From Isoetes taiwanensis (Eukaryota > Streptophyta > Lycopodiopsida > Isoetales > Isoetaceae), in assembly GCA_021234155.1 (NCBI GenBank), contig JAJEKV010000084.1, forward strand, positions 868,001-932,000: a DNA stretch of 64,000 nt. The letters run 5' to 3'. Shown here piece by piece: positions 1-12,324 of this stretch. How positions within the stretch are numbered: position 1 is the first letter of the stretch; the number at the start of each line of letters is the position of its first letter. The translations under genes and the position numbers were made by a program. A model generated the notes under the pieces. The model was not told where the DNA came from and made no database searches. It saw only the letters and a list, made by a program, of their open reading frames with translations.

Positions 1-29
1 ATTATAATATAACTCTCATAATAACATAA

Positions 30-393
30 AAGGCAATGGCAACCAACTCCTGCCCCATCAGTTGAAATACAGAAAGGAAGTTCAGCAAAATATGGAATAC
101 GAGAGCCAACCAGGACCTATTCCACAACAAGGAAGCCTGCGTGGAGCTATGTAGAGTCTTGCACTAAACCATCTACTTTCTCTAATTTTTAATCTCAAAA
201 AGGAAAAGAAAGTGGCAACAATGACATTAGAGGGAGAGGTATGATCTGTCCGAGATTGCCCTGTCCCATCAATCCAAACACAAAAAGGGAGTTCAAGAAC
301 TTACAAGAGCCAACCAAGACCAATCCCACAACAAGGGAGCCTGCCAGGAGCTATGTAAAGTTTTGGACTAATCCATCTAGTTTCTCTAACTTG
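30..393. repeat. diverged tandem duplication, about 180-bp unit
   Basis: Two related blocks follow each other. Both contain a 'ggcaac' start, a 'cc(c)atca' segment, then 'agccaacca' and 'cacaacaag', then 'gagctatgta' and 'ccatcta.tttctctaa'. The first runs from about 30 to 193 and the second from about 207 to 393. They lie on the downstream (intron) side of the L18a-like exon at 476-632. No coding potential is visible. Confidence 0.6.
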
Positions 394-475
394 TGAATAA
401 CCTGCAAACCATGAATTTCTTTAGATACTAACTAGAAAGGAAGACGAACCAAGACTGGCAAAGCTATGGTTGTAC

Positions 476-632
476 CTGGGACACAGGGGTAACCTTGAAC
501 TGGAACGGCATAGCCTTGATTGGGAAATTGCTGCTGTTGTGGAGGAGCGGAAGGTTGGGGAAAGCTGGGATTTCCTTGGAAGGTGCCGTAGTATGTCGGA
601 GGATAGACGCCCTTTTTCTCCTCTGCCCCCAT
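476..632 (-). CDS. 60S ribosomal protein L18a-like protein, first exon (partial)
   Basis: The exon opens at an ATG at 632 with MGAEEKKGVYPPTYYGTFQG, followed by a Pro/Gln-rich stretch and QGYAVPVQGYPCVPG. The order YGTFQG, Pro-rich linker, QGY..VPGY is the cytosolic N-terminus of the plant L18a-like small membrane protein family, known for an N-terminal Pro/Tyr-rich part and two C-terminal membrane helices. The ATG at 632 is chosen over the upstream one at 707 because the family start is short and acidic/basic. The exon ends at a clean donor, CCCAG/GTACAA, at 476/475, where the family has a conserved boundary just before the VPGY tyrosine. Later exons are not visible in 1-475, which holds a tandem repeat, so the gene either continues off the window or is a fragment. 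Function of the family is poorly known despite the ribosomal name. Confidence 0.5.
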
Positions 633-715
633 CGCCAAAAACCCAGCTACCACAATTCGTTGAAAAGGCCAACAAATTTGAGCATATGTTAATTGTACTA
701 CCTTCAAATTGTTAA

Positions 716-2121
716 CACGCTGTCCTTGTCAGGTCCCTCATATCTTGGCCGTCCGATTGCATCGTGTGTATTGTAGCTAGTCATATGGGTACTTCCATTG
801 TGGCCATTTGCAGTGTGGGACACTTGAACACCATCAACACTTTGTCTTCTTTGATAAATATCACGTGGGTAGGACCAAAGACTCTAAAAATAAAAAAATG
901 TTACCTCTTCTTTTTGATGAACAAGTTCAGAAGACCGAATATTCTCTGCTTCTTAGCTTGAGTCCCATAAGTCATTTGGTCTCCGTAGACGATAAAATTC
1001 AATTCAATTTGTGGTAAGTTTGCAGCTGATAGCACATGGCTACACATAAGGTTCGCATGAGTAAGATGCCCCTTACTTATAAGAACCCAAATATCCTTTC
1101 AAAGTTGTGAAGGATAGTTTATAGACACATAAATCAATTCACAAACTATCAACCTTATGTCATGGAATGGTTATAGTATTCATTTGCATCAGGTTAAATG
1201 CCGACTCATGTCACCCTTCACAATTTTAGTGAGATGCAACAGGATAGAGTTGAGTCGAATCAAACTTTCTTAGGCGTCCCTGCACTTGTATCTACCTCTG
1301 CAGCTAGAAAGTACCTCCTAAGTTTAGCACTAAAATTATGTAATCATATTGCCTTAAAAAAACTATTCTATTCTATTCTTCCACATTCTTTGTTAACTAA
1401 TTACGTTTGCAAATGCTTTTTACAAATTTTTGGTTAGAAAAAAGAAAAGTTTTAATCAAAAATAAGATTTTTATGAAAGGTTCTTTTTTACCAAACCAAA
1501 CCATTATATACAATATAGAGGCTTGGGGGCCTGAATGGTTTGATCAATAAAGTAAATTAAATTAAATTAAATTAAATTAAATATCTAAGTCACTAAAAAT
1601 AGATAAAGAAAAGAAGTGTTAGAGAGAATGCCAATTGTTTTTACGCTTATAACGAGCTACAGAGGCCAGATTCTAATGATCTTGGGCTCTTTGGAAAACT
1701 TAGAAAAGCTTATATAGAGATTATTTCATTGGCATATGATTTGACCCAGATCTATCAAAGTAGGTACCTGCTTTTTCTACTTTTCAATCCGGATTTCTTT
1801 TTGCAAAGTGCGGATTTGATGGTAATATATTTATATCATAACTTTTGAATTCGAACTCCATTTTGCATATTTTTTATTATGTTGGAAAGCTCTCTTTGGG
1901 ATCTTTTCAATGATGTATATGATATGCTCATATTTGGTTAAGTTTTCTGGGTCAAAATAGCAAATTTCCAGGTAGATTTGGTGGGGTTTCATACCTTATT
2001 AAAACATGATTTGCACAGCATCAAATCATACTCTCTGTCCAACTGACCATTCTGGTCATGTCCTTTGTCCTGTATCATTGTAGTGCAGTAAGCTTTTATG
2101 AAGATATTGAAGAGATTGATG
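716..2121. other. no gene seen
   Basis: AT-rich sequence with no ORF that resembles a protein family on either strand. The only ordered feature is the (AATTA)n run at 1553-1583. The upstream side of the L18a-like exon would place its promoter and 5' UTR around 640-1000, but no clear TATA box or CpG feature decides this. Confidence 0.4.
1553..1583. repeat. (TAAAT)n microsatellite
   Basis: Six consecutive pentanucleotide copies of 'attaa' in an AT-rich flank. Confidence 0.9.
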
Positions 2122-2125
2122 TTAT

Positions 2126-2446
2126 GGGTAAAAGCATGTTAGGGTGTCCCTTAAAAAGTATTATTTAGTGACCAAAAAAGTACCTAAAAAGGTACCCAGG
2201 ACTGGGTACTGGGTACCCGTGTAATATCTAAATAAAAGTTATATTTTAGAACTTTTATATATATTTTGGTCTCCGGTAGCATTATCTTTATCTTAACTTT
2301 GAATATTAATGCGTCCTTGACTTTTATTTTGGACCTTTGTACTAGTTTTAATGAAAATAAAAATGAGAAAGTACCCAGTTTTGAAGTACCTAGTGTATGT
2401 ACTTTTGCAGGTTCCAAAAGTGGTACACCCTAACATGCTTTTACCC
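2126..2446. mobile_element. non-coding inverted-repeat transposon (MITE), 321 bp
   Basis: The ends are perfect 22-bp inverted repeats starting GGGTAAAAGCATGTTAGGG (2126-2147 and 2425-2446). They are flanked on both sides by TTAT (2122-2125 and 2447-2450), which reads as a 4-bp target duplication. The repeats extend imperfectly inward through 'gtacc.ag..ctgggtact' motifs. No protein is encoded. Tourist/Harbinger elements also start with G-rich repeats but duplicate 3 bp (TWA), so the superfamily is open. The element at 29635-31361 has the same pattern of a GGGT terminus and a 4-bp duplication. Confidence 0.75.
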
Positions 2447-2450
2447 TTAT

Positions 2451-2879
2451 CGTGACCATGTTTTGTATCGGAAAAAAAATTTGAAACTTTTTGTTTTGGC
2501 ATGTTATGGGATTTGTACTAGATGGTTTATATGTTATTCATGAACTTGCCAATGTTTTTTGAATTTTTCTTTTTCTTTTTTCAAACAAAAAATTCTTTTT
2601 CAAACAAAAAAACAACATCTCTTATAACACCCCAAAACAAAAAGTTTGTTTTTATAATGCTTGTCATGCATATAATTAAATTACATCCTATCTCTGGATA
2701 AACAGGGGAAAATAATGCATCATACTTGTGTAAACATAAGGCCTTTGTTTATGTCAACAATACCTCACTTGAAGTATCTTGTAGGCATCCCATTCATTGA
2801 TACATTACTTATATTTCTTTATAGAGTTGGTTGCAAGTTGCCTTCGCGTCGGTCTTATTTCTTTTAAATAGTTTCAGGG
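2451..2879. other. no gene seen
   Basis: AT-rich spacer with a short 'tttttcaaacaaaaaa' duplication around 2577-2612. No coding or RNA feature is supported. Confidence 0.4.
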
Positions 2880-2929
2880 AGAAAATGACATAGATACGAA
2901 ACCAAGCCTTTCAGTTAGCGTTAGGATGA

Positions 2930-3081
2930 TGGTTATGGTCGGAGTGTTGTCTTATGCATAGGCTGATGGTCCTACTCAGTGGATCATGATTATCTTCTAA
3001 GATTTTAATCCCGTCTGTGTAGTTGTATCTGTCTTTTGGCATGGACTTTTAATAAAGTTTGACGTCCTTCAAAAAAAAAAT
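2930..3081 (+). mobile_element. LINE 3' tail fragment with poly(A)
   Basis: The segment ends 'aataaagtttgacgtccttc' then a run of ten A at 3071-3080. It aligns along its whole length with the LINE tail at about 37160-37291 ('cttatgc.tagg', 'gattttaat.cc.gtct', 'aataaagt.tgacgtccttca'). The other copy carries the C-terminal part of a LINE reverse transcriptase, so this is a 5'-truncated insertion containing only the 3' UTR. Confidence 0.65.
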
Positions 3082-3870
3082 ATGACATAAATATGTCCCA
3101 AATAAATGATAGTAGCGTCATTGCTAATGGAAGATAAAATCTTCATATAAAGACTGATATGGGAAAAACTTAACCATAATTTTACAAATACCATCTTCTT
3201 TTATGGTCTGGTATAGGTCATAGAGCAGGTCACATGTACAATGTATAATTACAGAGTTTGAATTCGAGTCTCCATGGGGGTATAAATGACATGAATGTAC
3301 GGTGTTGGTTGTATCCGCAGTGCAAGCATGATGCTCGAGGTGGAAGAGATTGTAACAGACCCATGGGAGATCGCTCGAGTAGATCTTGGTATGGCGTTTG
3401 CTAATACCACCAGCACCATAATGAATTTCCTATAGATATTTGAATGTTTTGACCTGTTGGTTAGGCCGGGGTGGTTGAGGAATGTTACATGGATGCCCAT
3501 GAAAATAACTATGGCAATATCTGAGTGCTTACCCTTTCCATTTTTACACAAACATATGTCCTAGAACACAATGCTTTAATTTCTTCGAGGTTAGCATTAT
3601 TATAATCTAAAATATTAGGTGAGTATATATATGAGAAGGGAATGTTGTATGCAAGAATACCAATCACAGACAGTCATACCTCAAAACCATGAGCAATAGC
3701 TTATGTCCCTGTAATTGCAACCCAAGTCGTTTACAATGATAGTATTGGTCATGATAGGAACCTAAAAATAAAATTATACTCCACTAGAAGCAGCATCATA
3801 AGAATAACCATCACCTTTGATTCAGTTATCTTCAATAGTTTTGACAAGCTTCGCGTGGCCAAATGCTCTC

Positions 3871-4048
3871 CTCTCATCTGAATTTACATTTAATAGATGC
3901 ACATCTAATTCCTTTTGATGGAATGGCTGAGTGCATATTAAAGTTTGACGTCACTTTGTCTTCTCATCTGAATTTACATCAACAAGTGCATGCTTTCCTT
4001 CTAATGGAATGGCTGAGTGCACATTAAACCCTGACATCACTTTGTCCT
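3871..4048. repeat. two-copy tandem duplication, about 90 bp
   Basis: Copies at about 3871-3960 and 3961-4048 share 'ctcatctgaatttacat', 'aatggctgagtgca' and 'gac.tcactttgtc'. Confidence 0.7.
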
Positions 4049-4091
4049 AAAGATCCCATATGTTGTCTCAACAAATATATAGCACAATAAC

Positions 4092-4118
4092 CGGGGGGGA
4101 AGGGGTGGGGGGGGGAGG
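4092..4118 (+). other. G-run block, quadruplex candidate
   Basis: Runs of 7, 4 and 9 guanines separated by one or two bases, then a further GG. It satisfies the usual four-G-tract rule because the 9-G run can supply two tracts. Confidence 0.5.
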
Positions 4119-5927
4119 TGTTTATTTTAACATGTGGAAAATAAACCATGGTTCGGATATTATATATTTATATGATTAAGGAAATGAGAGAAAGCTATTT
4201 TGAATTAAGAAAGTTGAAACAGCGGTTTCGGGATGTGATTGTTACTCCTTCTCGGCCGGATCTAACCCAAATCGGTAGGATCTGACCGGAAAAAATCAAG
4301 ATGAACTGATAACCAAACTATGCAATGAAGATATAAGTTGTTCGTGATGAACAGGCTTGTGCTGGCCAAGACCTAATCCTTTTCTACAGTGATCAGATTC
4401 GATTATATGCATTGATAATGTTCAATGGTTGTGCTAGAAATACATTATCAACAGTATAAGCTCCACATTATTGACTTAATAAGTTGTGATATAGTCTAGT
4501 TAGTCATTAAACTCTACCTATGTTCAAAACTGAGTTACTGAGATTGATTAGAAAATCTCAATATCTCTTGTTGGAAACAAGAATGTTGTAGAGTTATATT
4601 CCTAACTCTATATATAACTAGGAGTTGTGAATATGTCTTATTAACCAGTATGTTCAAGCGGGGATTGGGGTAAAACATATGGGTCATAATATATAAGTTG
4701 GGCTTGTATAGGTATTGCATTAATACCCTATTTTCCAAAATAAGGTGTATATTATGCTTTGAGGCCATAGATTGGCAAAGCAGTGATTATGTGTTAGAAC
4801 AAGTAGTCAAGGAAATTGACTTTATGGCACATAATTCAAACCTAATAACTGGATCCTATCTATGAATTTCACATTGATAGAGCTATTCACTTTCGAGAAA
4901 TGATCTCAGTAAGGGGGAAACCGTATAAGAATAGTTTCACATTTAAGAGTGCCATGAGGTTGAACATTTTGTTGGCTTGGCTGCCAATGGTTGAAAGTGT
5001 ATTCTGAGAAATCAAAGCCCCATAAGAATCTTGAATGAAGTTCAAGTATGAGTTGGGATCAGTATAATAGGAAGCTTTTGACGAGGTCAAGAAGCTATGG
5101 TACTAGTGGATCAATTAAAGTTGCATTTGACTTAGGTAAGTCATGTGATGCAACCATAAGGGTTGTGCTATTGAGCAAAGTCGAGAATGACTTGGGTTAG
5201 CTCTAAGCCAAATGCATGAAAAGCAAGACTAGGCACAAGAAGAACCATTAATGAGAGTTCTAGCATGGAAAACATGGTGGTACCACTTAGGAAGTGGTGG
5301 AAACCAAGGTCCATGTAATTTCATAAGTTGTTAGAGTTTGCAAGGCCAACTAGTCGTGTTAGACTGAGTTGCTTGGCTTTTTGCATGAACTCTATATTAA
5401 CATCAAACACATATGTGTATGAACACCATATTGATTGATGTATGGATTTAACATAATGATGCTTCACTTATGATGCAATGGTCTAGGAGATCGATGCCGC
5501 CTATTGAAAAGATCATTTAGAGATAATGATGACAAAGTCTAGTGACTTATGTCAAGTAAGAGATAGTCAATATGGCATGAGCATCAAAGTACCCCACAAA
5601 TTGAGCATGTAGAAGTGGTCTATGTCAATGTGTTGGTTGGGCTTGCAAATCAAATTTGGATTTGATGATGCATTACTTGGGGTGTTAGGCAGGGAAAATT
5701 TTAAGACCCCAAAATTTCTTTACCCTCATAATAGACATGCCTATTTACTTGGTGTAGAGCACTTTGACCCTTTGTACTTCTGGCGAATCTTTCAAAATAA
5801 TCTACTAAAAAGTTTATATAGATATGGCGAAAGTTTTATAAGTATTTAGTGCTCGGGATTTTCGTTTGGCGATTTAAAATTAAGATCATATCCAATAGAA
5901 TGATTATATATTGCTGATTTTTGGCAT

Positions 5928-7564
5928 TGTGACGCCCTCGCTAAACGTGACGGCCGCCTCGCCGCATAACACTCGGCAGAAATCCCCCATCCGGCCAAGA
6001 ATCGCGATGGGCCCTTCGCCACCCGCACTCTCGAGGTGACTCTTAGTGCGGAAGGGGAACACGAAGGTGTCTTTGCCGCCCTCCCCTATGGGCTCCTATA
6101 AATTTTTGAAGCGATAACACGCCGTAACTAGCATCAACATATACAAATACTACCCAAGGGTAGTGCATCACTCATAAACCAAAGCAAAGATGATAATCAC
6201 TTTAACCATAAAACATGAGAGCTCCTACCCCGCCCGCACTGCACGGAGGGGATGACCGACCGCTAGGCCTCAAGATAGAGCAGACCGAAGTCATGGCAAT
6301 GGCGTAGGGCTGGCATAGAACAATGGCTAGGGTTGACCACTCCATCCGCCCCTCCCTGTGCATACTTTGCAAATGGGCTAGATCAGGCTCGACAGACTCT
6401 AGCCTTCCGGACACGCAATCCCATGGCATCACCCATCGGGACTACCCGTGTTGCATCTCCCCGGGTCCGATGAGGCGTGAAGGGTTGCATCTCCCTTCCT
6501 GTGATATAGAGGTGCCGGGCGGCTAGAGAATCGTGGCAACACACCCATTCGCACTGACCGAACCCCCAAAATGAGAGCCAAGCCAACACTTGCTCTCTCG
6601 AGAGGCAGTGGCAACACCATTGCCCTGTGAGGTGTCGGACCCATGCTCGGCCCACACCTAAGTGACCCACCATAAGCCTAGCCCACTATGGGATCCCCCC
6701 AAGCCCCCACACCCGGCAGGATCCTCCCTCCACTTTCCCTCTAGCCCCCTATATGGTGCTGAGTCATATCATAGCCTCAATAGCCTGGTGGGCTCCTATG
6801 CACAAAGCCGCAACTAATAAGAACTAAGGGATCTACTCTAGGAGCATACTACATATGGCTCTAGGTCTCCCCCCCTTCCCAATACAAGAGGAGCAAACAA
6901 GATCAACCAACATCCATACTCATCACATCATGAGAATAATCATAAGAAGAACATCTTAACCTAATCATACAAATCTAACTAATAGTTAGGGTTCCTTGAT
7001 TAGGGTTCAAGATGTTGAATATGGGTTCTAGGATGGCTCTACTCTAGATACAAAATACTAGCATATCCGAATGCTAATTTCCAGATGAGCTATCACAACC
7101 ACTATCCTACATACCCGCCCTCAAGCTCTCCCTCCAGATCCCGGTGCCTCCATGGTCTCCGACTCACCAGATGCCGCCCTACTCCAAGAACGAAGCCCAC
7201 CGCGGGGGCCGCTGCACCAGCCTATGCCACAAGAATCCATGTTCAAACGGGTTTCAACGAGTAGGTGAGTCTCCGGGTGCTAGGGCTAGAAAGAGGTCTA
7301 GGGTTAGGGTTTATGCCTATATGAGTTAGGGTCCACCTAGGATGCCATGTGGCACCAATCGGTGAGTCCCGCGGTGGCGGTGCCCCAATAGGTTAAGGCC
7401 ACGCGGATAATGGCTTAATCCTATGGTTGGCTAAGTTATGAGAATAACTTAGCCATGCCCCCTAGTGCCACAATCTATGGTATACAAGGCTATGAAGATA
7501 GATTTGTATGGTGATTCGGATCCGTGAATATACGATTTATGGCGATATTCCCCGGACCGCCACA
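5928..7564 (-). repeat. LTR of gypsy element 1 (3' LTR in element orientation)
   Basis: 1637 bp from TGTGACGCC to GGACCGCCACA. It aligns with 17477-19012 plus 21441-21559. Long identical blocks (for example around 6835-7110 against 18380-18660) alternate with short clusters of mismatches and small gaps in G/C-rich words. Confidence 0.9.
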
Positions 7565-7576
7565 TTCTCCCCCTTA
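7565..7576 (-). promoter_or_regulatory. polypurine tract of gypsy element 1
   Basis: On the minus strand the sequence TAAGGGGGAGAA directly abuts the LTR, in the position and composition of a plus-strand priming polypurine tract. Confidence 0.8.
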
Positions 7577-8497
7577 GGACAATGTCGCCCTCAAAGATTG
7601 CGCTTAAGGTGACGAACCTACCTTATGCCCGCACAAGCAACAACATGTCATAACCTTTAGTTTAGTTTAGCAATCAAGTTTTATTAGTTCAAGTCAAAAA
7701 ATTTAGGCTATATTTGTACTTATACAAAATTATATAGCCTTAACACCTGCTATTTCTTACGATAATTCAAAACATTATTGTAAGAGTTATTAGGTTCATA
7801 ATCTAAATTATGGCTCCCCTATCTTCTCGTGAATGCGCTCCTGTTTGAAGTCCACCTTCTACTTGCCCGCAAAAGGAGCACATTACGCTAGTTTAGTTAA
7901 TAATTTGTGGTTTTAGGGGACCACCCCTTACCTCCTTGAGCCGAACCATCGACTCAAGGTTGTCCTACTACCTTGCCCAAGATCATGGCCCTTTCGGATT
8001 TGAGCTTAAGGATCATTTAAGATGCTCCCATCATCGCCCATGATCGAAGTGCTACCTTGTACCTGCTACCCGGTGTCGAAAGTACCCCTAGTGCATCATG
8101 CCCCACGGGTTTGAAGCTAGGGGAACGCCTCTCACGATCCCATCATTACAAAGATGATCACTTTAACCTTCACCATGACCCTCCCACGGCCAGGTGTGTG
8201 CGCATTCATTCCGCATCGCGGGCATAGAGATCATCCGATCGATGTCCCATCATCGCCCACCATGCCTCATTCTCACCACATGACCCTAATGGTCATGCGC
8301 ACCTTTTTGGTGCGTGTGGCCTAGAGAATGCCCTAAAGGCGTATCCCATCATCGCCCACACGATTCAGGTTCCCCGCACATGCACCCTAGTAACTAGAAT
8401 GCATGCGCCAGCTTAAGGCTAACTAACAACATACTAGCTAACCACCTAGCAAAAGTCGGGTCCACCAAGTCTGAGACGACTCGCCCATCAAACTCCT

Positions 8498-8838
8498 TCA
8501 TAAACTCGGTATTGCTTCTCCAAGTCTTGCTTCAATACCCATGTCGCGATCTTCCACGGGTAAGTGCTTCCACTTAACCAAATATTGGAGGAACCGAGAC
8601 CTCCTAGTCTTCTTGAATGACTTATCAAGAAGCAATTCAGGTACTATTTCTACTTGCTCCTCCGCCATTTCCAACAAGGTTGGAGTATCCAAAACCTCCT
8701 CGTGGTTAGATTGTGCCTTTTTAATAAACTTACGTGGAAGACCTTGTGAACCTTGAGATGGGCTGGAAGATCCAACTTGTAGGCTTGAGAGCCCACTCTC
8801 TCCAAAAATCTTGAACGGACCAGCCCACCTAGGGGCAA
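8498..8838 (-). pseudogene. gypsy pol C-terminus with chromodomain
   Basis: The segment reads through the GPY/F-like tail (VGSQAYKLDLPAHLKVHKVF, then HVSLLKRH) and, after frame changes, a chromodomain (LQYLVKWKHLPVED). The same order is found at 62125-62853 in the second gypsy element, where it is intact enough to align. Chromodomains on retrotransposon integrases bind modified histone tails, commonly methylated H3, and steer integration. Here the domain is broken by at least two small frameshifts. It is the last part of pol, 920 bp before the polypurine tract. Confidence 0.8.
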
Positions 8839-8950
8839 GCTTCTTGCAGCCCCAATCCGCAGCCTTTGGCTTGTTTCACCTTTATCTTCAACTAGGACGC
8901 TATATCGCTTACCTTGAATTCTCTTACTTACGGCCCCTGCGGTTTGTCGG

Positions 8951-10202
8951 CTACACTCTTCTCACACGAATTTTGCTGCCAATAAATAACCCCTTACTTC
9001 TTCTACTAGCCGCCTGATATCCCCTAACATTCTGGGACACTTCTACCTTGGACACAGGATTGTGCTGTGTATCCGGGGTTAAGCACCGGTACCCGTAATT
9101 TACCATGAAAGGAGACATCCGAGATGACTCCCCGCTTAGCACCGTAGGCGTTAATTCCACCAAGTGGATGTACTCATCCCACTTGGATCGCTTGTTCCAC
9201 ACATAGCTTCAAGCATATCTTCAATGATCCCGTTCGCCCTTCCTCCCGCCATCTGCTTGGGGATGATATGCCGTGCTCATGGAGAGCTTCGTCGAATGGT
9301 GTGAAGAGGTCCTGCCAGTAAGGCACTCATAAACTTGGAATCCCTATCGATATTATCTCCCCGAGGCATGCCATGGAGTCTGAAAAGTCTCCCTTACAAA
9401 TAACTTGGCAAGATCTAATGCGTGTCAAGAGTCTTGCAAGGCACAAAATGTGCCATCTTAGATAACTTATCTACGACAACCATCAATGCATCCTTGCCTC
9501 AAGAGTTCTAGGGAGACCTGTGATGAAATCCATGCTTATGACCTCCCACTTTGCATTTGGCACCCCAATGGCTCAAGAGCACCTGGTATCCGGTTGCTCC
9601 GCTTTTGGTCTGCCGACATAACCGGGTAATCCCGAATATATGCAGCTTATCCGCCTCTTCATTCCTCGCCAAGTAGCTACTTAATCTTGAAATAGGTCTT
9701 CATGAAGCCAAGATGCCCCGCTATTGGGCTGTTATGTGTGTCATGAAGAATTAGCTTCCTTACCCCCGATGATTCGGGCACACACAACTTATGCTTCAGG
9801 ATACAACAGTTGCCTTCCTTCTTATAATGCTTGAAGGCTTCCCCGCTCCTTATCCTGCTCGCTTCCTTGGAAAGGCTTTCCCATACCTCCTTGAAGTCCA
9901 CATCCGCTGGCAAGGACTCCTCAATCTTCTTGCCAAACTCACTCGAAGAGTGGAAATCGTGATACACAATGCGCCCTTGTTCCCTCAAATGGTCTCCTGG
10001 AGAGGGCATCTGCTACAACATTAAGCTTACTGTGCTTATATATAATATCAAAATCATACTCCTCAAGGAATTCCATCCACCTCCTTTGCCTTAAGTTGAG
10101 GAGTGGTCGGGTGAAAAGATATTGAAGGCTTTGGTGATCGGGTGATTCAACCGAAACTTCCTTCCCGCCAGATAATGCCTCCATATCCTCAATGCCCGAC
10201 AA
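8951..10202 (-). pseudogene. gypsy pol: RNase H end and integrase
   Basis: Minus-strand pieces give the RNase H end ([37 protein letters not shown]), then the integrase zinc-finger region (VRKLILHDTHNSPIAGHLGF) and, past frameshifts, the core and the C-terminal SPFMVNYGY box. Each matches the corresponding part of the second element at 62850-63974. The catalytic D,D,E triad of the core cannot be read in one frame. The disruptions are mostly one or two bases, and the amino acid matches resume on both sides, so decay by large deletion is not the cause. Confidence 0.85.
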
Positions 10203-11767
10203 TGGCTAGCAGCCCCTCGATCATGGGTTGGGTAGCGCTGTTTCGGCGCCGCTCATCTTCTTCGAAGTCGTAGGCAACTACCCTTCCTTCTTGCATCAAG
10301 ATCGCTGTTGCTATCTTGCTTGCATCTGTTGCTACCAACTTATCTTTACCGGGGGGAGAACAAGCACCGGTGTGTTGTTAAGGCCTCCTTAAGCTTCTCA
10401 AAAGAAGCTTGGACTTTCTCTAGCCAATGGCTGGTCCAATCCTTAATCTTGTTGGCCTTAGTGAGGTCCCACAGAGGGGACGCTTCACGTAGCAAAGTCC
10501 TTCACTTAACTTTTCTCAGTAATATCCCGCCAACCCAGAAAGCTTCTTACTTACGCAACATTCCTTGAGCTGGCCAATCAACTATTGCCTCAATCTTAGA
10601 TGGATCTCGTGGAGATTATGTTACTACATGCCCCAAATACTCCACTCTACCTGTTGCAAAGTGGCACTTAGAGAGCTTCCCATACAACCGATGACGCCTC
10701 AACTTCTCCAATACTTTCCCCGAGATGTCGACAATGCTCCTCAAGGGACTTGTCAGTAGATTAGGATGTCGTCGAAGAAGACAATAACAAACTCATCCAA
10801 GAAGTCTCTCAAGATGTCGCTCATGAGGCGATAAATTTTGGAGCATTCGATAGTCCAAAGGGCATTATCAGAACTCAAAGTGACCATACCGCTGCTCAAA
10901 GCTGGGCCTTATGGATATCCTCTTCTTTTTTATTCTTATCCGATGGTATCCCGACCTCAAATCAATTTTAGAGAATACCTTTGCTCCTTGTAACCGGGTC
11001 CATTAGATCATCTCGCCCTTGGCAATGCATACTTATTCTTTATCGTCGCTTATTGAGTCGGGCGATAGTCTATGCACATTCTTAAGCTCCCATCTTTCTT
11101 CTTCACAAAGAGTATAGGTGTTCAAAAGGAGACACACTTGCTCTTATAAATCCAAGCTCGAGCAATTCCTCAAGCCGCTTTTGAGCTCAATCAATTCTCG
11201 GGTGCTCATTCTATATGGCGCTTTCATGGTAGGCTTCGTGATCCTGAGCCAATGTGATCTCACATTCCACACCCTATAAGGAAAATGCCGGATTTCATCC
11301 CGAAATACATCCTTGAACTCGAAATAAGCCTTGCTATCCGCCGGGCAACCGATTTCCCTTTGGGTCACTTCCATCCCGCTTTGCTCGGCTCAACTGATTC
11401 CATCCTCAAGATGTAATCCACCTTATTCCTTTCTATACTCTTTCCTTAGTCGCTTCAAAGAAATACACCGCATAGGAGAATCTAGCTTCTTACCTTTCAC
11501 TAACAACTTGTGCCGCCCGGTGCCGTCATGGTGACTTCATTCCGGCCGCAATCAATCATGGCTTTTATCGGGCTTCAAAAATTCCATCCCCACTATCGGA
11601 TCATATCTTCCGATGTCCATGACTTCTCGCTCCCATCGCCACTTAGCCCCACTAAGGTCTATGTCAAAGGTGATCCTCCTCCCCTTAGTGTGCCGAATGG
11701 CTCGGTTTGCCATAGCTAACGGCCTTGGCTTAGACTTCAATACCTTGTTCTTCATTAGAGCAGCCAA
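10203..11767 (-). pseudogene. gypsy pol: protease end and reverse transcriptase
   Basis: At 11552-11767 the minus strand gives a protease-end box (YDPIVGMEFL, the counterpart of the usual VVLGMDWL). At 11144-11374 it gives the RT entry (FKDVFRDEI, KAPYRMSTRELIELK). Near 10760-10860, in shifted frames, it gives the palm motifs MPFGLSNAP and the catalytic FFDDILIY, the gypsy version of YxDD. Several one-base frameshifts separate these boxes. The region precedes RNase H as expected for Ty3/gypsy order. Confidence 0.82.
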
Positions 11768-12324
11768 TCTGGGAGATGCAAAATTATGAGAGCTACCGTA
11801 TCTATGAGGACTACATAAGGATTACTATCTATGATCCCGTCTGGCAATGATGACAGTTTGATCGATTCTCTATATCACCTGCCTCAATGTTTGCACATAT
11901 GTGGCACTCACCATCTATGAAGTCCCGGCCCTCCCCCGCTGGTCGCCGCCGTCCGCGGCCCGCTTCGTTGGGGAGTCCTAATCCAAGAGTTCTCGCCAAG
12001 GCCGATCAAAGATGACTTAATGGACAATCATGTCGATTGCCCCTCGGGCCGGAAGCACGAAACATAGTCTTTTCTCAATGCATTCTGCTCTTTTCCTTCG
12101 ACAGACCGCCTAGGAGACGCTTAAGAGCGCCGCCCCCGATGCATTCTCGTGGGCTTACGGTCCCCAAAAGCTTTGCTCGACCCTTACCTTGCCGGGCCGA
12201 CTCACGATGGTGTAGCTGCTGATTGCTTACCCCGATATTGTCCCCGAGCACTGCCCTCAACTCTACCCCCCCGGTTGATCGCTTCTCTGCTGGAGTTGCT
12301 GGTGCCTCTTCTAAACTTATAGCT

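Larger units (their letters stand above)
3083..5689. other. degraded intergenic DNA, no gene seen
   Basis: No ORF matches a family. It holds a diverged tandem duplication of about 90 bp at 3871-4048 (shared 'tctcatctgaatttacat' and 'aatggctgagtgca.attaaa') and a G-run block at 4092-4118. The right end is the empty-site flank of the hAT copy at 5690, and sequence continues at 25545. Confidence 0.4.
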
